64,000 nt of DNA from Favolaschia claudopus (taxonomy: Eukaryota; Basidiomycota; Agaricomycetes; Agaricales; Mycenaceae). Position numbers and translations under genes: made by a program. Below the pieces are notes generated by a model. That model saw only the letters and a program-made list of their open reading frames with translations. It had not been told where the DNA came from and made no database searches. Position 1 is the first letter of the stretch; every line of letters starts with the position of its first letter. Below are positions 9,851 to 20,239 of the stretch, one piece after another. The stretch is from positions 620,001 through 684,000 of the forward strand of contig JAWWNJ010000105.1 of assembly GCA_037176885.1 (NCBI GenBank), given 5' to 3'.

Positions 9851-11704
9851 TTATTGATACAACACCAACGAAAAGTCCTTGAACCATACATATTGGTCTC
9901 GTGGGGTCTCCCAATCCGTTCCGTGTCCACCAAAGAAAGTGCTGCCAAAAAAAAGCGTGCTCAGTTCTAGATCATACGAGATTGCGGCTCCGCTGACCTG
10001 AAGAATATACCAACAAACCCGACAGCGGTTTTCGGCGCCGCGGCGAAGTTGTATACAGGAAGAAGGGTGGGATACAGGATGACTGTCGTCGTTGTTGTCG
10101 TCGTGCTCGTATTCATAGCATCAGATGTGGGCGGCGGAATGATGATAGAGTCGGTTTGCGCCGCCACGGGTGCAAGCTGGACAGCCCATTGTTGCAACGG
10201 TGCGACATCACTTTGGACGCCGACGGTGGATTGTGACGATTCGGGAACGGGTGCGTCGGAAGTGGGAGGAGTAGTGAATGTCGGCATTGGGAAAATGGAG
10301 AGCCCTTCCACATCTCCATCCACGGGCGTCCGTCGACGCCGACCAAGGCCGCTCAACAATCCCGGCAGCAGCGTACCAAATCCCAACGGGTCATCGTCCC
10401 CATCATCGCCGCTCGACGTTGTACTTGGAGAAACCGTTGTTGTTGTCTTCGACACGGCGCCCCGATAATAAACATCCTCGCGATGGATCTTCCTTTCCCC
10501 ATCCACATACAACGCAAACCCGCCGTCCTGCTTCCCCGGCGTATTGAGTCGCACGAGCTGCGTCACCGTCGTCCATCCGCCAATACGCCAATTGAAAGAA
10601 CCTCGGCCGACAGAGAGTCCGTAGTCGGCGTCGCATACGGACTGCGGATCCGCGCAGAGGGCGAGAGTTTGTTTGTCTTTAGGCGCGTACTGTAAGTTAT
10701 CATATAAATCACCATCAGATCGAAACCGCAAAACAAGAAAACAGCAGACGCACCAGATACAACTCCCCTGCCCCCTTGTGCCTCCACATCAATCTCGTAC
10801 TAAAACAATCCGTCGCAGCATCCCCGCCCGAGCACCCCGCCCTCCCACCAAACAACCCCGGCAACTTTCCGCCCTTGACCCAAGTGAATCCCGCAGGAAA
10901 GAACACGCTATACGTCATCTCCACCACCTGCGCGCCGGCCAGATCCAACGGAGTGGCGTAGAATTCGGCCCCGCCGACGGGCTTCGCAGCGGGGTTAGCG
11001 GAATGCGCGGGGTAGAGGAGTCGAAGCACCGCGTCGGAGGCGTTGTTCCACGCTTTGTAATCGGATTGAGGTGTTAAAGTGGGTAGGAGGTCGGGGAGTA
11101 ACGGCAGCTTGATTAGAGGTTTCGCGGTGGTGGTCGCAGAGGCGGGGATCCCTGTGACGAGGTGCAGGTTTTGCTGTCCCGCTGGGAAGGCGGTTACGTT
11201 GAAATCGGAGAGGTCGCCTATCTGGGAAGGCGCCGCCCATGCTGCCTTGGCGCCGCTCGGTTTCGGTCCAGGTGTTGTTGTAGACGAGGGTGTAGGCGCT
11301 GAGGCGGCGGGGAGATAGACCGTGACGGTGTCGGTTATGATTGACGGGGTGGCGGCCGGTGCCGGAACGGTGATAGTGGTAGTTGTGGTAGGAGGCTGCT
11401 GGAGGGGGATCGCGGGAAAGAAGCTGACCGCGGGACCGATGGAAAGTAGAGGATAGTCGAGCACTGACCCGGGATCTGCTGGTATAATGATTGGGGGAGG
11501 GATCAAGGTAGGGAGCGAGATGGGCGGTAGCACGACTATGTGGTCAGGGTCTAATAGGAGTGTGTCTACTGCGTCGGGAGTCTCGATGGTGTGCGATGCG
11601 GAGTCTGCGAGAGGCGGGGAGATGGTGTTGTCCTCGTCGGGCACCGGAACGGAGAACACCAGGCCGCAGAGCGTGCTCAAGGCGAGCATCCCAAGCCCGA
11701 TCAT
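9851..11704 (-). CDS. Secreted PL14-type polysaccharide lyase-like protein
   Basis: Putative secreted lyase related to polysaccharide lyase family 14 (alginate/glucuronan lyases); substrate unproven. Exons are 11704-10754, 10689-9998 and 9941-9851, giving 577 residues. A signal peptide (about residues 1-20) is followed by a Pro/Thr/Ser-rich linker to about residue 150. The catalytic-fold half contains VEMTYSVFFPAGFTWVKGGK, LPGLFGGRAGCSGGDAATDC and FSTRLMWR, then after intron 1 YAPKDKQTLALC, YGLSVGRGSFNW and DGGFALYVDG. The fold is then interrupted by about 140 residues of Thr/Ser/Pro-rich sequence (TTTTVSPSTTSS, a stretch of Thr near TTTTTTTVIL). It resumes as VGIFFSTFFGGHGTDW and ends QYVWFKDFSLVLYQ. 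Both introns are GT-AG and in phase. The insert within the fold is unusual. Confidence 0.85.
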
Positions 11705-11874
11705 GTACGAGAAGAGACAGTGGGGATGGTGGATAGCAGCGTGAAGCGTGAAGCGAGAAGGGCGTGAAAGAAAGAGGAATGTCTAAGTGGCTGAGAAGAA
11801 TTGCATGATCGGCATAATGGCAAATTAGTCGTAAATTAGGGTGAAGAAGAGGTAAGTAAATAAATCAATAAAAA

Positions 11875-13176
11875 CTATTCCGCGTCTTCTGGTGGAGACG
11901 CCGACACTTGAGAATCCCGTCGGTCGCTCATTGAGAGCGTCGAGCTTTCCGAATGCTCGCCTTCGGATATGTCCGACAAACTCTTCCGAACGTGATCAAT
12001 CTGGCTGGTGGTTTCCAGACGATCGTCAGTTTGAGCGCCTTCAGCTTCCTGAGGGACATCTGGCGATTCTGAGGGAAGTTGTTGTTTGTCGGAATCGGCA
12101 GAGCGAGGAACGGCGGGAAGCGTGCTGGTGGAAGCATTCGAATGCGACGACCCTACGGGACTAGCAGGAGCCGGCACGAATGGCGATGGCTGAGAAGGAT
12201 AGGGGCCCGTTGGGGTGGTCGGGTCACTAGCGGGTGGAGACACCGTTGCAGACGAAGACTGCTCGGGAGTGTGCCCCGCGGTAGAAGCAGTAGGGGTAGC
12301 AGTCTTCTCCGGAGAAGGCGAGGTCGGCACACTCTGAGCGGACAAAGGAGACGGTCCATGCTCGCGAGTGGGCGACGTCGGCGTACTCGTGGACCGCGCG
12401 AAGCCGTGGGTAAATCTTGAGAAATATTTTTGTGGACCATCGCGCTTGGCGGGACTTGCCTGAACGAGGTTACGAGACGAGTGAGTTATGGAAGCTGGAT
12501 GGAAAAGTCTCTGAACACCGACATCTTGAATAGGATTACCGTTGGGGTCTTTGCCCAAGAACGGATTATTCACATCGTAATCCGCAATGGACCCCGTTAT
12601 AGTAATCTGCTGCCAGTCCTCGTCCGAGATGGACGGCCGAGGCTGGTCCAGGGACGTCGCAGGAGCTTTACGCGGGAACAGTGACCGTCTCCGCGACTTG
12701 TTCTCGGGGGTCGTTGCACTGTGTTTGACGGGAGAGGAGATGGGTGGTGTAGGGGGAATATCTTCCTTCTGCTCTTTCCCCTCTACCGCTTCCTTCCTCA
12801 GATTTGGTGAGGATGTGGATTTCTTCAGTTTCTTCGACTCTTTCGCGGGCGCAGGAACGGGGGGCGGCACTGGTGTTTCCTTGGACTCCTTCTTCGTCCG
12901 AGATTTGGATCGGGACCTAGTTCCTAGACGAAAAAACCGCGACGTTCTGGGTTGTTTTCGCGGTGTCTCGGGTTCTGGTTCGGGGTCAAAAACCTCTGTG
13001 AGCTTGACGCGAGTCCTCCGATTCTCCTTCTGTTCCTGTAATTCGGGAAATATCAAGTCGACGATGCCGCTATCGTCGTCGAAAGCGCCAAGCTGCTCAA
13101 ATACATCGAGAACTGAGGCGCGTAGAGGCTCGTATGGAACGGTAGAATCGCGGTCCACGGAGGGTCGTGGAGGCAT
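11875..13176 (-). CDS. Hypothetical Ser/Pro-rich disordered protein
   Basis: Single open frame of 433 residues with a good ATG at 13176 and no intron needed. I do not recognise the family. The first 55 residues look structured (YEPLRASVLDVFEQLGAFDDD, GIVDLIFPELQEQKENRR). A basic Arg/Ser/Lys block follows (about residues 75-105, GTRSRSKSRTKKESKE), and the remaining 300 residues are Ser/Thr/Pro-rich and probably disordered, ending acidic (SPPEDAE). Repeated SP and TP steps suggest possible phosphorylation sites. No membrane segment or signal peptide is seen. It is probably a cytoplasmic or nuclear regulatory protein, but this is only inferred from composition. Confidence 0.7.
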   Translation of the reverse strand: MPPRPSVDRDSTVPYEPLRASVLDVFEQLGAFDDDSGIVDLIFPELQEQKENRRTRVKLTEVFDPEPEPETPRKQPRTSRFFRLGTRSRSKSRTKKESKETPVPPPVPAPAKESKKLKKSTSSPNLRKEAVEGKEQKEDIPPTPPISSPVKHSATTPENKSRRRSLFPRKAPATSLDQPRPSISDEDWQQITITGSIADYDVNNPFLGKDPNGNPIQDVGVQRLFHPASITHSSRNLVQASPAKRDGPQKYFSRFTHGFARSTSTPTSPTREHGPSPLSAQSVPTSPSPEKTATPTASTAGHTPEQSSSATVSPPASDPTTPTGPYPSQPSPFVPAPASPVGSSHSNASTSTLPAVPRSADSDKQQLPSESPDVPQEAEGAQTDDRLETTSQIDHVRKSLSDISEGEHSESSTLSMSDRRDSQVSASPPEDAE

Positions 13177-13458
13177 AGTAAGAAAAGAGTTGTATGACCG
13201 TGTGAGGGCGCGTCGTCTTGGTTATGACGACGTGACGGCTTCGAAATACCGCTGATTTTTGCCCACGCAACAGCATAAAATTAGAGGGTTCATCTCTTCG
13301 GAAACCCTAGTGGGGGATTGAAGCAAGAAGGCATAGAACAGACTAAGGGGACCATAGAGGCAGATGGCAGGAGGATTGTTGGCCGAAACTGTGACGGTCC
13401 GGTGAAACACGGATGCAATCATCAAATCAATGTTCAATTTTCAATTTCAACCACATCC

Positions 13459-14012
13459 TCAGATTTCTGCAGCGTCGGCGGCGAGCGTAACATCAGAGGC
13501 AAGCATTACACTCTTCCCGTGTATGACCCAGTTATAGTTGTTTCCGTCTACCGTCCAGCCTGAAATTTTAATGAATTTCTTGAATGGACTGCATTAAACC
13601 AGCTGCAACGACGAAAACGAACCATTATTATTCCCATCGACCGTCCATCCGACGTTCTGGGAGTCCACAAGGCGCTTTGAATCGATAAGATCAATTCTCA
13701 GCGAAAATATCATGATGTGTAAGTACAAAGACGAACCTCACTGAACTCGGCAGCCTGGAGGGTTGGTCAGTTTTAAATTTCAAGATATAGAATTCTGCAA
13801 CGGTAAATCACTTACAACCATATCGGCGGTAAGACCTTCCTTTTTACTTAGCTGTTGGAGGGGGAAAATCAAAACAGAGCGGCAAATCAACGACGAAGAG
13901 AATTTCTTACCTCTCGTGCCATGTTTTGTTCAGCGGCAGGCGCAGGAGCAGCCCTCCCCGACAGAGCAAACACAGCAAGAACGCAAAGCAGAGAAGAACT
14001 GTATCGATGCAT
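13459..14012 (-). CDS. Small secreted protein A of a tandem family (GWTVDGNN motif)
   Basis: Predicted 102-residue secreted protein of unknown function; I recognise no family. Exons: 14012-13911, 13851-13816, 13754-13737, 13674-13623 and 13559-13459 (102, 36, 18, 52 and 101 bases). The first exon encodes MHRYSSSLLCVLAVFALSGR, a clear signal peptide, and then an Ala/Pro-rich stretch. Exon 2 ends LTADMV, exon 3 encodes AAEFSE, exon 4 gives VDSQNVGWTVDGNNN, and exon 5 opens with a second copy, GWTVDGNNYNW, followed by VIHGKSVMLAS. The mature part has no cysteine, unlike most small fungal effectors. Donors and acceptors are all GT-AG and phases close. The same architecture recurs in the gene at 14681-15181, which is the best evidence that the model is right. 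Confidence 0.75.
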
Positions 14013-14282
14013 CGTTCTATGCAGATGAAGGTTTCGTCGAGTTCGTTCTCATTTATTTAAATACGGCTGAAGGGTTGTGGTCTGTATCTTGACAGATGCG
14101 ACTACATGTCAATGTCAGGGTGCTCAGGTTCCTGGCTCGGCGTACAATACTTACCTTACACTTACGCACTGGAGGTATGGGTATGTATCTGACTGAATGG
14201 CCGCCGTAGATTTGATTTCCGAGTTGCAGCGCGACACGAACCGCAATTCTGTCCAAACTCCGACAGTGTAATTTCGAACAAA

Positions 14283-14560
14283 TCAGCAAACCTCCAGCAA
14301 AGCAGGCTCGAGCTTTATAGCGCTTCCATGTATAATCCCGCAATACTTGTTATCGTCTAGCGTCAATCCTAGAGGGATTTCTCGGCAATTTCAACGTACA
14401 AATATGAAAGAATCGCAATTCGGCCAGGACGAATCGTTATTATTCCCATCCATCGTCGATTCAATCATTTCAGAATCCACGAGGAACTTGCATTCGGCGA
14501 CCTCAGTCTCCAGGACTCCATTTATGCGAACCTCACGGTACAGCCTGTTGAGTTGGTAAT
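14283..14560 (-). pseudogene. Decayed copy B of the GWTVDGNN small secreted protein family
   Basis: This lies between copies A and C and matches their last exons. The final exon at 14368-14283 reads GLTLDDNKYCGIIHGSAIK and aligns with GWTVDGNNYNWVIHGKSVM of copy A. The preceding block near 14,485-14,434 reads FLVDSEMIESTMDGNNND against RLVDSQNVGWTVDGNNNG. At its end the donor GGTTCG of copy A is GATTCG here, so the splice site is lost. The 18-base exon is shortened to about 13 bases and would run into a stop, and I find no signal-peptide exon. The upstream limit is approximate. It is best read as a dead tandem duplicate. Confidence 0.6.
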
Positions 14561-14680
14561 TCTTCGCGTCATGTAAATTGAATGGAGAACCACGTCGATG
14601 TCTCTGAATCTTCGCGCGGTCAGAGCAAAACTCAGCAACAGCTCAATCTTAAATTCTTCAACAATCATCCAAATTCAAAT

Positions 14681-15181
14681 TTAAACAGCAGCAGTTGGAA
14701 CGGCGGCACCGTCCGGCAATGCGCGAGCAGTGTGCCCACCGTTTCCGACCCAATAGTAATTATTCCCATCGACAGTCCATCCTATCGTTACCCAAGTTGA
14801 ATAGAATAAAAAGGCGAAACTGAACAAACTGCACCATAATTGTTGCCCTCGATCGTCCATCCAACATTCGCCAAGTCAACAGGGCCCTGAAAGGCGTTAG
14901 CGAAAATACGAGCACTGGAATGTAACGCACTGGATTCAAAGCAGCAGCCTTGAAAAAGCAGCGGATGAGAATTAGAGATAAATGTGTTTTTCTGCACGTA
15001 CAACCATGTCGGCAGTGAGTTCTCGCCCAACTATCACAATCTATGTGCCACTGTTAGGGAAAAGCCAAAGAAATAGGCTCGACGAAACGAATACCTCTAT
15101 TGTGTCTGGTTCCGCGACAGGCGCGGCGCGGCCCAAAAGAGCAAACACGAGGGAGACAAGGAGAAAGGACTGGGACCACAT
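14681..15181 (-). CDS. Small secreted protein C of a tandem family (GWTVDGNN motif)
   Basis: Paralogue of the gene at 13459-14012, about 98 residues. Exons: 15181-15095, 15040-15002, 14948-14931, 14886-14835 and 14781-14681 (87, 39, 18, 52 and 101 bases). The last three exons have exactly the lengths found in copy A. Signal peptide MWSQSFLLVSLVFALLGR, then an Ala/Pro stretch, VGRELTADMV, AAALNP, VDLANVGWTIEGNNY and GWTVDGNNYYWVGNGG, ending VPTAAV. Again there is no cysteine in the mature part. The motif pair WT(V/I)(D/E)GNN is split across two exons by a phase-1 intron in both genes. The function is unknown; secretion and expansion in tandem suggest a surface or interaction role, which is inference only. 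Confidence 0.75.
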
Positions 15182-16964
15182 CTTATCGAGGATCTGTTGC
15201 ATGCACCGCGCTGCGAATCCCTCTATTTAACGGATCCGAAAACACTCTTCCGTCCAAGGCACGCATCCCATGAGTAGGCTGAGAAATGCATCATCAGCGC
15301 GACTGGACGTCAACGTCAATTTTCAACGCCGCAGACGTAGACATTGTAAGTTCAAGTCAAAGTGGAACTTAGAACTTCTAAAGTTCGTATGCTGGACGTG
15401 AATGTGTACACGCAACTCAATTTTTTTCTACTTGTGCCTGCCCTGCCGCGCGTCCGAGACAGTTAACTTGATGATCGATGACGCGAACTGCCAGTTATAA
15501 TTGTTGGTCCACGTTGTTCATTCTATGGAGTACACAGACGCCGATTTTGACAAGAAGATAGATGCCGGTTCCGAGGAAAGTGCAACGAGAAAACATTATA
15601 GCATTTAGCCAAAAGCCCAGAAGTGATTCGCTGTCCTCAAGATTGTTCAAGCTGTATACCATGGAGATTGTGTTGGCAAAGTTTCTTTCTTTGCCCCGGG
15701 TCGATGAGTCTCGTAGAATTTGGCCAAATTTCACAGAGAAGATCGTGTAGTCCGATGTCGAGTTTGTTATCATTCGGACCTGAGTTATGGCCAGCGCGGC
15801 AGCGCCCAAAACGCCATGTCAATCCATATGTCGACTTTGTTCGTTTCGTGCCTGGGTGGCTGAGGCAAAGCAAAGCAAATGTGCACGCAAGACAAATCCA
15901 AGATTCATTATTGGCTGCAGGAGTCGATGTAAATGGCGATAAACAGGACTACATACCATACCCTGCCATCATACATACTCACATATCCACCACTTTACGC
16001 GGCTATTGAAAAGCAGTGAGTGGACGGACCTGGTTGAAAGAGATATATGACACACCATCTTTGAGTTGAGAATTCAGCGCGTTGAGGAGCAAAGGCGTCA
16101 AGCCCTCAAAAGTGGCTTTGCAGAGCGTCAGTGCTGAGTTAATATCGGACTCGCACAGGTGGGACTGCCGTCCACGTTCCAAATATCGAGCTCTGAAATA
16201 ATAACCATATGCTCGCATGAAAGGGGACCACGTTTGGAGAGGCGGAGTTATCACGGCGCGCGCCACTGTGGCTACCTTGAACAGCAGAAGCGACCGAAAT
16301 TGGTCGTTTGCCTCGTAGAGGGCACTGGACCCTTCATGATCAGCAAGCTGAGTTTCACCTGGATTCGTAGGAATCTTGCTTACCTCTCGCATGGCAATGT
16401 TATTCCAAAGGCAAGGGCGACCCGTTTCAGGACAATTCCGCGGAAGGTTGACGACACACCTGCGAGAGACACGAAGGTGGACCGAGTCGAACGTAACGAG
16501 ACGGGGATTGTTGAGGCGTGGACTAGCGCTTCGACGTTTTCGTGTACGACTTGGGCAATGGAAAGGCTGAGAATCAGGTCATTCAGCTCGTACGGAAAGC
16601 TGCTGCCCGCCTTCAATTCGTTGCGATCATCCCTGAGAAAAGTGAGTGACGAATAGATGGCCATTGCAGAGTTGCCACCTAATATACACGGGGAGTGCTA
16701 GCTGAGTCCGCAGGGTTTGGCTTGAACCATCCGATTCCAAGATTTTCTGAGATGAACTTGAGACGGACATGGGCGTTTAGAGTAAGTTGAGAGTAAGAGT
16801 CAACGGAACCGACGGGACTTATTAAGATTAGGGTTAGGGTTGTCAAATCACCTGTTCACCACCAATTGACAACCCCACAGTAGAGGAACACTCCAGGCAG
16901 ACATTCGTATGCAAAATTAAATGGTACAAGAGTTCATTCGTCAAGAGATCGTAGCATAGCGTAC
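15182..16964. other. Mostly unassigned; possible minus-strand gene near 16.0-16.7 kb
   Basis: The minus strand opens with a good ATG at 16664 (MAIYSSLTFLRDD) and stays helical and coding-like to about 16,476 (PYELNDLILSLSIAQVVHENVEAL in pieces). Another coding-like frame follows at 16,392-16,003. I cannot join them to a known family. A further frame at 15,809-15,495 has one or two hydrophobic segments. TTAGGGTTAGGGTT lies at 16828-16841, upstream of the ATG. The whole could be one unrecognised intron-containing membrane protein; confidence is low. Confidence 0.3.
16828..16841 (+). promoter_or_regulatory. Telobox-like TTAGGGTTAGGGTT
   Basis: Two telomere-type units, about 165 bases upstream of the minus-strand ATG at 16664. 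It could be a Myb/TRF-type promoter element or chance; no longer telomeric array is present. Confidence 0.3.
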
Positions 16965-17440
16965 TTAGCTCTTCTCCGAGTCGCTCTTGAGACCACGAAT
17001 ACCTTCAATCTTCCGCGTGCTCCCAATAGCCAAAACTGCAGCTTCCTCCTCATCCATCTTGCGGAAAACTGGCATACGGAGTGAGTGTGATTGAATCCTG
17101 GTGAGAGAGGACGACGCACATATCCAAATCAAAATGGCGCAAATGACGAGGCCCTCCGCCAGCCCGACAAAGGGCCAAATGAGATTCGGGTCGACGAACG
17201 ATGGTGAGATTGCCAAGGTAATGGCGTATGAGACTGCGCTCATGAACAAGACGATCGCAAAAATGACTCCCTTCATCCTCTGCGGTGCGCGAGTGTATGC
17301 AATTTCGTAGCTCGTTACATTGACGAAGATCTGCAGACATGATGGTTAAGACCCAACTGGAACGTTTCATAAAGGAAGTGCATACTTCAGCCAGAGCCGG
17401 AAGCGAGTACAGCGGAATTTGAACCCAGATCGAGATCGGA

Positions 17441-17448
17441 GAGACGCC
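17441..17448 (+). repeat. Left target-site duplication of the hAT-like element
   Basis: GAGACGCC, repeated exactly at 18143-18150 on the other side of the 694-base insertion. Confidence 0.85.
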
Positions 17449-18142
17449 GAGAGCATTTGGGAGTTGGAAATAACACGCGAAATGTGATGATCGCGGGCAT
17501 GATCGGTGGCATTTCCCACGAGTGCCATCACCAGGCCGCATACCGGAACAACGTCTTGGTTGCATAACATGGCCAAGCAACGCGTGGATGTGGTGTTTTT
17601 GGCGCGTTCCAACGCGACTTACGGGCGGGATACTCGACCTAATTTAGTTTTATATAACGCAGACCTTAGCTGCTATTTTCTATGTATCAATATCGAAGGA
17701 TCTACGAGATACATATTAAGTGAGTGCCTTGTTGGGGAGAGAAGTCTTGAAGAATACGTGATGCGCCGGTGAGGGCGCTTGCAGGACATACACCCGTTTA
17801 TTCAAAGCCTGACCAACCTTCTGCGCGGGCATTGCCCACAGGATACTTGAATCAAGGAGATTGTCTCAGATTGATGGAGAGTCACTGTCCTGATCAAGGC
17901 TGGCGGAGCCGGCGCGCAATGAAGACGACCGACAAGCCTGTAACGCACACAGTTTGTGACGGGCAAGCCCCGGGGCCAAACGCACCGACGGGCGGGGAGA
18001 AACAGCAAGTACGAGCGCGCTGTGTATCTTTATTTGGTGACGGCATCAGCAACTGTTGCCACTGTCAGTCTGTTGGCCTGTTTGATGCCGATGGGATTGA
18101 TGGCGGCATGAATCATGTCATTTCCAACTGCCGAATTTTGTG
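17449..18142. mobile_element. Non-autonomous hAT-like DNA transposon inserted in the POT gene
   Basis: The element is 694 bases and sits between two copies of GAGACGCC (17441-17448 and 18143-18150). Its ends are imperfect inverted repeats: reading inward from each end, 21 of the first 29 positions agree without gaps, including the shared core AGTTGGAAAT. An 8-base duplication is the hallmark of hAT transposons. The two internal frames (near 17506-17772 and 17769-18221) show no transposase motifs, so it must have been moved by an enzyme coded elsewhere. Confidence 0.8.
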
Positions 18143-18150
18143 GAGACGCC
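18143..18150 (+). repeat. Right target-site duplication of the hAT-like element
   Basis: GAGACGCC, identical to 17441-17448. It is part of the transporter coding sequence (G-V-S on the minus strand). Confidence 0.85.
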
Positions 18151-20239
18151 GGTGCCAATGTCGCACTCAGAAGCGTGATATCCGCAGGGGGAAGTTTTGT
18201 AAATTCTCCACTGCACGATAGCACCCAGTACCATAGCCACGGCGGCGACGAGGAAACCAAAGACGATGCGGCGAACAGGCGAAAAGTTAATTCCTATTTT
18301 TCGTAACCAGGGGTAGACCACGAAATTCATCAAGGGCACCGCGAAGATGATAGTGAGGGAGTTGAAATTTGTCAGCAGATCGTTTGGTGCGCCGTTTGTG
18401 GTCAGTGAGGCACCCTGATTGTTCATGATAGTGGAAAGACCATCGTCAGCACTAGAAGATGATCGATAGGTACGTGGGAACAACATGGGCGTCGTAAGAC
18501 CTACATGCTGAAGATGGGCAAGAACAAGAAAAGCTTGCAGGCACCGATGGTGCGCTTGACTTCCTCAACGAAGTCTGGAATATATATATGCTTAGAGAAG
18601 ACGATGTGTAGGCAACGCAGTATTACCGTCATCCCAGTTGACCCAGCCTGGTTTATTAGTCTTGAAACCACCGTTGGCTTCGATATTCGACTATCAGACG
18701 CTGTAGTGCAGAAAAACCCGATTTCCAAAAGAACATACGGGTTTAGCAAGGTTCCAATTGTCTCCTCCCTTCAACATGCCTAAGAAGCCAGCACGAGAGG
18801 ATATCACCCTGTTGTGAGATGATGAAAACCCGAAACGAAACAGGACCGGAGATTCATACCTAAATACTTTGAGGGTGTCCACGACCACGGAGCCTTGAGG
18901 CGGCAGGCGAATAAGTCTCTTGTACGAGTAGAGCAAGACCACAGGCATAAACATGTATAAAATTCCGGGTGTCTGTAACATCGAAGGAAATGAGGGAAAG
19001 TTACTCAAGAAATCAGGCAGGTTGCTCACAAGGTAGGCGAGCCAGAATCCGATCCTCTTTTCAGAGTAAGTCGTCGCGATGGCGAAGAAAGCTCCGACAT
19101 TGACTGCCCAGTAATAGACCTGATGAACATGAAGAAACGGGATTCAAAACACAGACAAGGTACACTCGAGGAAATGGATGCACCAGCAGCATGCTTTGGA
19201 TGGTCTGGAGAACTGGTTTGTGTGTTTCGTACTGAGCCAGGGTCAACGATAACTTTCTCACCCGAAGGCAAAGTTGTAACTGATTGGACCTTAACCGTCG
19301 ATTGGTCGGCAATGATAGGCGCAATGCAAGACTGCAAAGAATGCGTGAGACAAATATCAGAACAACGGGGAAAGCCTGTCACTTTGACGAATCCGGTACT
19401 TAACGCCAACGTTAACATGCCAATGATGAATGGGGCGATGGCGTGTCCCGCCTGGATCACAGACGGAATCGCAGAGACTACCAGTATAATGTGCGCAACC
19501 ACACCAATCACAGTGCCTAGGACGAGAATTGTCATCTCGCCCATAGGGAAACAGGAGGACCGTCGACTTACCGATACATATGGTCTTGAAACGGCCCCAT
19601 TTGGTATCCGCCATGATACCACCAAGAATGGGCAGAGTGTACGCCAGAAAACTGAAGGTTTTGGTGATACCGGTTGCTCCGACAAGTCCCATGCCCAACG
19701 CCCCTAGAACACAGGTTTATCTCAGGCCAGTATCCAGATGGAGGGATGTTATATTTCTTACCTGCTGTTTGCTGTGTACCGCGCGGGGGTGCACCAGCCC
19801 CATTCCCTCCTGCGGGCAGAGGTCTTTGAATGTAGTTGGCGAAAACGTTGTTACAGCCGTAGTACGAAGCTCTCTCCGCGAATTCGACCAAGCAAATGAG
19901 GTATGCTCCCCATGGTATTTTTCCCGCTACCAGTCTGAGAGTTTCTACAATTTCCCGAATGAATTTCAATGCAAAAATGGATTCAGCAAAGTCATCACCT
20001 TTCTCTTCATCTGTTGGAAGCCGTCCGTCTCCGTCTTCCAGAGTCTGATTCTGGTCGGTGACCCCCGCGTCCAGCGAGCCACTTATCCGGGGCTTCTCTT
20101 CCGCGGGTGTTTTGAAATCGGGGCCGACGACGCCCTTCACGTCTACCCCACCCGTCTCGTAGTCGACAATCACGCCTTGTGTTGCTTTGAAGAAATTAGC
20201 ATCGAGATTTTCGTAGACGATGGGCACATACCCATAGCC

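Larger units (their letters stand above)
16965..20239 (-). pseudogene. POT/PTR-family peptide transporter, interrupted by a transposon
   Basis: Proton-coupled oligopeptide transporter (MFS fold, plasma membrane). Minus-strand exons give the family landmarks in order: GAYLICLVEFAERASYYGC, LVGATGITKTFSFLAYTLPILGG-IMADTKWGRFKT, a central VYYWAVNVGAFFAI, FNSLTIIFAVPLMNF, then SPISIWVQIPLYSLPALAE, SYEIAYTRAPQRMKGVIFA, and the last helices ending at TAG 16965. Between CDIGTGVS and SPISIWVQ the frame is broken by a 694-base element (17449-18142) flanked by an 8-base duplication. Removing it with one copy of the duplication restores the frame exactly. No GT-AG pair would splice it out cleanly. The first exon was not found: the frame is open to an acceptor-like TAG at 20242-20240 and needs an upstream start. 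Without the insert this looks like an ordinary intact gene. Confidence 0.85.

Noticed and set aside
10049..10468. 139-codon plus-strand frame
   Set aside because: Antisense of the Thr/Ser-rich insert of the PL14-like gene.
12587..13255. 222-codon plus-strand frame
   Set aside because: Mirror of the Ser/Pro-rich minus-strand gene; its glycine/serine pattern arises from the complementary codons.
16828..16841. Interstitial telomere
   Set aside because: Only two TTAGGG units; too short for a fusion relic, so listed only as a possible promoter element.
17506..18221. Two plus-strand frames as a transposase of the hAT-like element
   Set aside because: No transposase motifs, one frame runs past the element end, and total length is far below that of a hAT transposase.
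20180..20229. ATG at 20229 as start of the POT transporter
   Set aside because: It is out of frame with the transporter sequence and meets a stop within 20 codons; the true first exon lies upstream and was not found.
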